Part shown: one piece after another, positions 9,401 to 12,227 of the stretch
Numbering within the stretch: the stretch's first letter is position 1
Layout of the letters: every line of letters begins with the position of its first letter
NCBI GenBank assembly: GCA_025350385.1
Contig: JANXXZ010000572.1
Span: 1 to 12,227 of the forward strand
DNA length: 12,227 bases
Direction of reading: 5' to 3'
Source of the DNA: Bacteroidales bacterium
GTDB taxonomy: Bacteria > Bacteroidota > Bacteroidia > Bacteroidales > UBA4417
Made by a program: the position numbers and the translations under genes
Notes under the pieces: generated by a model
What the model saw: only the letters and a program-made list of their open reading frames with translations
Told to the model about the DNA's origin: nothing
Database searches by the model: none

Positions 9401-9726
9401 TCCCGGTTTTTAAATACCTCTTTAATCGTCCGCTTAAATCCGACTTCCTGAATAATTTTCAGGTTGTAGGCTTTGGTGACCTGGGTGCGGCATGGAAAGG
9501 GCTGAACCCGCTCTCGGACGAAAACACCTTTTTCACGCAGACAATCATCCGCCCGCCTCTGACCATAACTGTCCAGGTACAAAAAAGCCCGATGGTTGCC
9601 GGATACGGATTTGGCCTCAGGAGCAGCCTGCTTGGATATTTCATGCGTGCCGACTGGTCATGGGGGATTGACGACCATGTTGTTCAACCCCGGCAGTTTT
9701 ATCTTTCGCTGAGCCTTGATTTTTAG
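6421..9726 (+). CDS. Gluzincin-like / TolB-like propeller / Omp85-like barrel outer-membrane protein
   Basis: A 1101-residue envelope protein. A signal peptide (1-30, ending VKA before QFYNG) is followed by a peptidase-MA/gluzincin-like region (about 40-290) with PAWFSEGLVSYY at 181-192 and GHSIWRFVAEKYGEENI at 228-244. Where HExxH would sit it reads RAGLA (151-155), so zinc catalysis is unlikely. PD40/TolB-like propeller repeats span about 300-600 (RVKIGPDGENMVYAS, LAWHPSGQLLAMI, SYSPDGRSFVFSA, KIIFSSNRPDD). A charged, probably helical linker (about 617-647) comes next. The C-terminal part (about 710-1101) looks like an Omp85/BamA-type barrel: MRGF at 972-975 matches the conserved loop-6 (V/I)RGF/Y motif, NSELRFPVF follows, and the protein ends in phenylalanine (YLSLSLDF). 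No POTRA repeats are visible. Family members are often labelled TolB-like, but this is not soluble TolB. A role in envelope assembly or export is inferred. It is probably monocistronic: the hydrolase upstream is divergent and a 255-bp gap follows. Confidence 0.87.
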   Translation: MRRIIHKFSYLLISSLLFSVLIVIYVPVKAQFYNGSQLTFGKNRVQYSDFLWTYFRFNNFDVYYYLNGKELALHTAEYARQYIPDIEKKLESSIENKVQFIVYNSYSDLRQSNIGLLDHTQYNTGGVTHIIGHKIFLYFDGDMNNFDRQIRAGLAKLLINGIIYGESIGAQVKNNTLINMPAWFSEGLVSYYSRNWDTELDNIVKDGIQTGRYQKFNHLLGGEAVYAGHSIWRFVAEKYGEENIANIIYMTRVNRSVESGFLYVLGISFKNLIKEWETWYKNIYDNLDKQAFTDYGTRLPVKLKSDRVYDRVKIGPDGENMVYASNDYGLYKVYKYNYTTGKKKQIFRKGYRLDEKVDYSYPLLAWHPSGQLLAMILESKGLIFLYFYDLQTGKWTHQNIFGFQKILDFSYSPDGRSFVFSAIQKGQSDIYLYNIAANSYEAITHDIYNDLNPRFLQKSSKIIFSSNRPDDTLRIVRNEMVTNDGLANNDLFVYDIASKSKILLRVSRTPLANEVQPMSYAPGYFTYLSDANGVYNRYIARFDSAIAYVDTTVHYRYYTQSFPVTNHSRSILSQDVSFVSGKTAEVVYEKNRYHIYTGVVPTGKIEPVGVSSTSYMQAQEIKAKKEAEEKLKASRETLTKTKRKRFVNVYEEDVVHPTSDSTKVDINNYQLTGKVNQKLPGEGVLKEDKFGRMVPANEAVKPPKPRNYYVSYSINKLVSQIDFSYLNMSYQPFIGYAGPIFQNPPTNALFTIGTTDLMEDYRIIGGVRVNSDLINNEYLLGFANLKHRTDREMFFHRTSFDVSYSNAYVRHRIHELHYILRYPFSEVLALKGTGTMQYDRAIVLAMDQATAKMHDVNNTWAIAKGQLIFDNTRDLGLNLYQGIRSMVFGEYYQLVNKKATNMIVVGLDFRHYTRIHRTFIWANRFATSTSLGKNKLLYYLGGVDNWLVPGFDNNNQIDYSQNYAFQTLATNMRGFKQNVRSGNSFALINSELRFPVFKYLFNRPLKSDFLNNFQVVGFGDLGAAWKGLNPLSDENTFFTQTIIRPPLTITVQVQKSPMVAGYGFGLRSSLLGYFMRADWSWGIDDHVVQPRQFYLSLSLDF

Positions 9727-9779
9727 AGATCGTTTAGTTTTATGTTTCAAGTATAAAAGAAGCATTTAATAAAAAAGGA

Positions 9780-9814
9780 GGGGCGAGGGGCTAAGGAACA
9801 TGGGGTGGCGGGGG
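9780..9814 (+). other. G-quadruplex-capable G-rich stretch
   Basis: Four runs of four or five G (9780-9783, 9787-9790, 9802-9805, 9810-9814) are separated by loops of 3, 11 and 4 bases and flanked by A-tracts on both sides. The stretch sits in the 255-bp gap after the large barrel gene and 167 bases before the TauE-like ATG. It fits a G-quadruplex pattern with one long loop. Function, if any, is unknown. Confidence 0.4.
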
Positions 9815-9894
9815 AAAAAACAGGACGCTGTATTATCTTCTGAATCCGGAAATGAACCTTCATACCTTCTATAAAAGCAATTAAATTCTGATCA

Positions 9895-9902
9895 TACCTT
9901 TG
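9895..9902 (+). promoter_or_regulatory. Candidate Bacteroidota -7 element upstream of the TauE-like gene
   Basis: TACCTTTG matches TAnnTTTG exactly, but no convincing TTTG lies at the -33 spacing. A start near 9909 would give a leader of about 73 bases to the ATG at 9982. Single-motif evidence only. Confidence 0.33.
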
Positions 9903-9981
9903 ATTTTGAAAATTTTAACTGACCCAAAAAATAGAAAAAGACTTCCCCTTCATATTCATTCACAAACTAATTCATTTAACC

Positions 9982-10350
9982 ATGAGTTTACAGGTAGTTG
10001 GAATACTGTTATTAATTGGATTAGCTGCCGGGATTTTCGGTGGTATGGTAGGATTGGGCGGAGGAGTCATCATGATTCCTGCCATGATCTACCTTCTTGG
10101 TTTAACGCAAATCGAAGCTCAGGGGACCAGCCTCGCGGTGATGTTGCCCCCGGTTGGAATACTGGCAGTAATGAACTATTACAAATCAGGCCAGTTAAAC
10201 CTTAAGTATGCCCTTATCATTGCCATCGCCTTCACAATCGGCGGTTTTTTCGGTTCAAAAATCGCGTTGAATATACCCGTTTCTACTGTAAAAAAAATAT
10301 TTGGTTTCGCACTTATTGCTATAGCTTTGCGCATGATAATTAAAAGCTAA
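9982..10350 (+). CDS. Half-size TauE/SafE (TSUP) family membrane protein
   Basis: A 122-residue inner-membrane protein, almost entirely hydrophobic, with about four predicted membrane segments (near 4-24, 27-40, 47-67 and 74-95, plus a final one at 103-120 that may pair with a re-entrant stretch). The N-terminal motif GIFGGMVGLGGGVIMIPAM and the later TIGGFFGSKIA are TauE/SafE hallmarks. Canonical members are about 250 residues and carry two inverted copies of this unit; only one is present here, and it ends cleanly in a stop. Known members export sulfite, sulfoacetate or related organic sulfur anions. The substrate here is unknown, and a dimer would be needed to rebuild the usual fold (inference). 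There is no sulfur-metabolism gene nearby to guide function. A truncated pseudogene is possible but less likely, because the C-terminal segment is intact and amphipathically sensible. Confidence 0.85.
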   Translation: MSLQVVGILLLIGLAAGIFGGMVGLGGGVIMIPAMIYLLGLTQIEAQGTSLAVMLPPVGILAVMNYYKSGQLNLKYALIIAIAFTIGGFFGSKIALNIPVSTVKKIFGFALIAIALRMIIKS

Positions 10351-10390
10351 GGATTCAGTAAAAAGATAAAAGTAAAAAGACTAAAGATAC

Positions 10391-10542
10391 AGTCACGCCT
10401 TCTCCTTTTCTCCCCTTCACGCCTTCACGTTCTCTCGCCCTCTCGCCCTCTCACTCTCTCGCTCTCTCGCCCTCACACCCTCACGCCCTTAAACCCTCAC
10501 GCTCCCTCGCTCCCTCACTCATTCACTCCTTCACCCACCAAC
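10391..10542 (+). repeat. Phased 8-bp pyrimidine-rich tandem array (19 units)
   Basis: From 10391 to 10542 the sequence splits into 19 consecutive octamers without any insertion or deletion, with consensus Y-C-T-C-W-C-R-C. Examples are TCTCTCGC at 10431, 10455 and 10463; CCTCTCGC at 10439; CCTCACGC at 10479 and 10495; TCCCTCAC at 10511. Columns 6 (C) and 8 (C) are nearly invariant, and column 7 is almost always G or A. The outer units are the most diverged. It fills most of the 196-bp gap between the TauE-like gene and the ATG at 10547, stopping four bases before that ATG. The period is not a multiple of three, so it is not coding. Confidence 0.88.
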
Positions 10543-10546
10543 TACC

Positions 10547-10981
10547 ATGGATCCAATTGATCGGCGAATTACCGCCTTTATTAAGAAACATCACGTTTTT
10601 ACACTAGCCACTTCGCACGAAAACCGGCCCTATACCTGCAGCTGCTTTTATGTTTACCTCGAACCCCTCAACCTCTTTGTGTTCACTTCCGAGCATAATA
10701 CACGTCATATCCGTGAGTTGAATGAACAACCGCAAGTCTCAGGCGTTGTTGCTCTTGAAACCTTAATAATCGGCAGGATACAGGGAATACAATTTACAGG
10801 AAGATGCCGTGAATTGCATGCGGAGGAATATAAAACTGCTCATAAAGCCTATATAGCCAAGTTCCCTGTAGTGGTTTTCAACCAGTTGTACCTTTGGGGA
10901 ATTGAGCCTGATTTCATCAAAATGACTCATAACCAACTTGGGTTTGGTAAAAAACTGATCTGGCAGAAAGGCCCTGTTTAA
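10547..10981 (+). CDS. YhbP/UPF0306-type pyridoxamine 5'-phosphate oxidase-fold protein
   Basis: A 144-residue cytoplasmic protein with the split-barrel flavin-binding fold. Recognisable segments are an N-terminal helix plus HHVFTLAT, the strand pair PYTCSCFYVYL and LNLFVFTSEHNTRHI (47-55), IQGIQFTGRCREL (78-90) and AHKAYIAKFPVV (98-109). The C-terminus carries LWGIEPDFIKMTHN followed by LGFGKKLIW (131-139). The order and the last motif closely match my recollection of E. coli YhbP, which is of nearly the same length. Members of this fold bind FMN or related cofactors, but YhbP-type proteins have no firmly assigned reaction, so I give none. The ATG follows directly after an unusual pyrimidine-rich array, and there is no Shine-Dalgarno sequence, so its translation signal is atypical. 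Distances on both sides suggest it is transcribed alone. Confidence 0.85.
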   Translation: MDPIDRRITAFIKKHHVFTLATSHENRPYTCSCFYVYLEPLNLFVFTSEHNTRHIRELNEQPQVSGVVALETLIIGRIQGIQFTGRCRELHAEEYKTAHKAYIAKFPVVVFNQLYLWGIEPDFIKMTHNQLGFGKKLIWQKGPV

Positions 10982-11447
10982 AAAAGAGAACCGGCATTTC
11001 ATGACAGGTTCGGATGCAACATTAAACGGCAGGAAGCTTGAATCAGCCGGAATATTTCCACAACTTGCTTCAATCGGCTCTTCTCTTTCGTCACTCATCA
11101 GCTACATGCCATAATTCAGGTTATCAATCATTTATACAGTGTAAACTGGTGGTATTCTAAATATCAAATTATCTATTGCTTTGGTAATTTTATTTTACTA
11201 TAGTTATAACACCCTGATATCAGGCATTCTGGAGCCTGCGACTATCAAGGGTTCCACTAGTTATCAAGGTTTTTAATCGCTGGTTTTCAAACGGTTAACT
11301 CTTACTAAACTAAATATTGTTAATAAAACAGTTTGTGTAGAGGCTGAACCTAGTGTAAATTGGTCGAAATCTTTTGCGGCAGGTATGTTAAAGTAGAACT
11401 GTTGGCTTTCAGGTTTTTGACACTTAATGAAAAAGAAGAAAAGGAGA
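10982..11447. other. 466-bp gene-poor region before nrdJ, with inverted and direct repeats
   Basis: No convincing gene is present. AAAGAGAA (10983-10990) pairs perfectly with TTCTCTTT (11081-11088), and inside it CCGGC (10991-10995) pairs with GCCGG (11046-11050). A 12-bp palindrome CCTGATATCAGG lies at 11213-11224. Its right arm can instead pair with GCCTG (11234-11238) as CAGGC (11221-11225), giving two mutually exclusive hairpins. TATCAAGG occurs twice (11243-11250, 11262-11269; 19-bp spacing). The right half is AT-rich and carries a candidate promoter. A 37-codon ORF (11001-11114) has no recognisable content. I see no cobalamin riboswitch B12 box and no NrdR-box pair. Confidence 0.55.
11332..11363 (+). 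promoter_or_regulatory. Candidate nrdJ promoter (TTTG-N20-TAAATTGG)
   Basis: A -33-like TTTG (11332-11335) stands 20 bases before TAAATTGG (11356-11363), which differs from the Bacteroidota -7 consensus TAnnTTTG at one base. The spacing agrees with the known range. Transcription from near 11370 would leave a leader of about 78 bases to the ATG at 11448. Confidence 0.4.
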
Positions 11448-12227
11448 ATGGACAAACTTATCGACGCAAATCTCTTTTCGCTCATTGATTCTTCCATGGA
11501 AGAGGACATCAGAAATAATTTTTACGGAATGGTGCGAGAGCAGCGCCGCCGCCCAGAAATGAAGCCGGAAATGAAGGAGATCGCTGATGCACTTCCACAT
11601 TCACTGCCCGAACCAAAACCAACGATGCAACCTAAAAAAAACACCTCTGTAAAGACTGAATTAACAGCTTATTCGCACGAAGAAGTTCAGGCTGCTGCTA
11701 CTGAATATTTCAAAGGTGACACCCTGGCCGCTAATGTCTGGATGAATAAATACGCGCTGAAGGACAGCGACGGAAACATTTATGAGCGCACCCCCGACGA
11801 CATGCACCACCGGCTTGCCGGCGAAGTAGCCCGAATTGAACAAAAATATGTTAACCCTTTGAGTGAAGAAGAGATCTTTGAACTATTCAGGGATTTTAAA
11901 TACATTATTCCGCAAGGGAGCCCAATGGCAGGAATAGGAAATAATTTCCAGGTTTCCTCCCTGTCGAACTGTTTTGTAATTGGCAGCGACAGTAACCAGG
12001 ACTCTTACGGAGCCATCATGAAAGTGGACGAAGAACAGGTACAGCTTATGAAACGCCGAGGTGGTGTGGGACATGATCTTTCCCACATCAGGCCTTCGGG
12101 CAGCCCGGTAAAGAACAGCGCACTTTCATCTACGGGCATTGTTCCGTTTATGGAACGGTACAGCAACTCCACCCGTGAAGTTGCCCAGGATGGCCGTCGC
12201 GGTGCTCTCATGCTCACCATCTCCATT
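11448..12227 (+). CDS. nrdJ: Class II adenosylcobalamin-dependent ribonucleotide reductase, N-terminal part (3'-truncated)
   Basis: The first 260 residues of an RNR large subunit that runs off the window. The core begins near residue 72 and shows AANVWMNKYALKDSDGN (94-110), FKYIIPQGSPMAGIGNN (150-166), SLSNCFVIG with the presumed redox-active C175, QVQLMKRRGGVGHDLSHIRP (197-216), and the SSTGIVPFMERYSNSTREVA stretch (228-246). These are typical of NrdJ, which reduces ribonucleotides to deoxyribonucleotides using a radical generated from coenzyme B12, independently of oxygen. The later cysteines and the GXP radical-site region lie beyond the window. About 70 residues precede the core, including a proline/lysine-rich stretch (50-70). 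The ATG at 11448 follows AAGGAG almost directly; an in-frame ATG at 11427 would add MKKKKRR, and M60 (11625) would remove the extension. No neighbouring nrdA, nrdB or nrdD is visible. Confidence 0.94.
   Translation, partial: MDKLIDANLFSLIDSSMEEDIRNNFYGMVREQRRRPEMKPEMKEIADALPHSLPEPKPTMQPKKNTSVKTELTAYSHEEVQAAATEYFKGDTLAANVWMNKYALKDSDGNIYERTPDDMHHRLAGEVARIEQKYVNPLSEEEIFELFRDFKYIIPQGSPMAGIGNNFQVSSLSNCFVIGSDSNQDSYGAIMKVDEEQVQLMKRRGGVGHDLSHIRPSGSPVKNSALSSTGIVPFMERYSNSTREVAQDGRRGALMLTISI

Noticed and set aside
6421..9726. Soluble periplasmic TolB of the Tol-Pal system
   Set aside because: The propeller repeats are TolB-like, but the chain is more than twice as long, ends in a barrel, and no tolQRA or pal gene is adjacent.
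10763..11098. Minus-strand 111-codon ORF overlapping the YhbP-like gene
   Set aside because: It is antisense to a well-supported gene over most of its length and its protein has no recognisable domain.
11001..11114. 37-codon plus-strand ORF after the YhbP-like gene
   Set aside because: No family resemblance, no ribosome-binding site, and it sits inside an inverted repeat; not enough to call a gene.
10982..11447. Cobalamin riboswitch or NrdR boxes before nrdJ
   Set aside because: Expected because the enzyme needs B12, but I find no B12 box and no pair of NrdR-type palindromes.
1..12227. CRISPR array, insertion sequence, tRNA, phage or defence system
   Set aside because: No spacer-repeat pattern, transposase motif, cloverleaf or recognised defence gene is visible; the octamer array has no spacers.

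Overview
The window looks like a chromosomal segment from a Bacteroidota bacterium. The grounds are a gliding-motility/type IX secretion (T9SS) type B C-terminal domain, a PorP/SprF-family protein, a PorE-like TPR/propeller/OmpA protein, TAnnTTTG-type promoter elements, and weak or absent Shine-Dalgarno sites. No genus can be named from the sequence alone. I see no rRNA, tRNA, CRISPR array, transposase or phage gene.

Region 1 (1-5473, + strand) is a three-gene cell-surface module. It holds the 3' end of a large repetitive SprB-like adhesin with a type B T9SS sorting domain, a PorP/SprF outer-membrane barrel, and a PorE-like periplasmic protein (TPR, five PD40 blades, regulatory-like domain, OmpA domain). 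The expected logic is cargo, dedicated partner barrel, and peptidoglycan anchor. The adhesin repeats alternate between an 86-residue and an 88-residue type, so the array probably grew by duplicating a two-domain unit.

Region 2 (5474-6420) has a convergent gap containing an imperfect inverted repeat. It is followed by a minus-strand glyoxalase-II-like metallo-beta-lactamase-fold hydrolase with a complete metal-ligand set and a plausible promoter.

Region 3 (6421-9726) is one 1101-residue envelope protein that appears to combine a gluzincin-like domain lacking HExxH, a TolB-like beta-propeller, a charged linker and an Omp85/BamA-like barrel with an RGF loop motif. It has no obvious POTRA domains.

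Region 4 (9727-10981) holds a G-quadruplex-capable G-rich stretch, a half-size TauE/SafE membrane protein, a strictly phased 8-bp pyrimidine-rich repeat array (19 units, no indels) and a YhbP/UPF0306-type flavin-fold protein.

Region 5 (10982-12227) is a 466-bp gene-poor stretch with several inverted and direct repeats and a candidate promoter. It leads into the first 260 codons of a class II (adenosylcobalamin-dependent) ribonucleotide reductase, nrdJ, which runs off the window. That gene implies use of B12 for DNA precursor synthesis.

The strongest items for a second look are the phased octamer array, the gluzincin/propeller/Omp85 protein and the alternating adhesin repeats. None of these proves a wholly new system.
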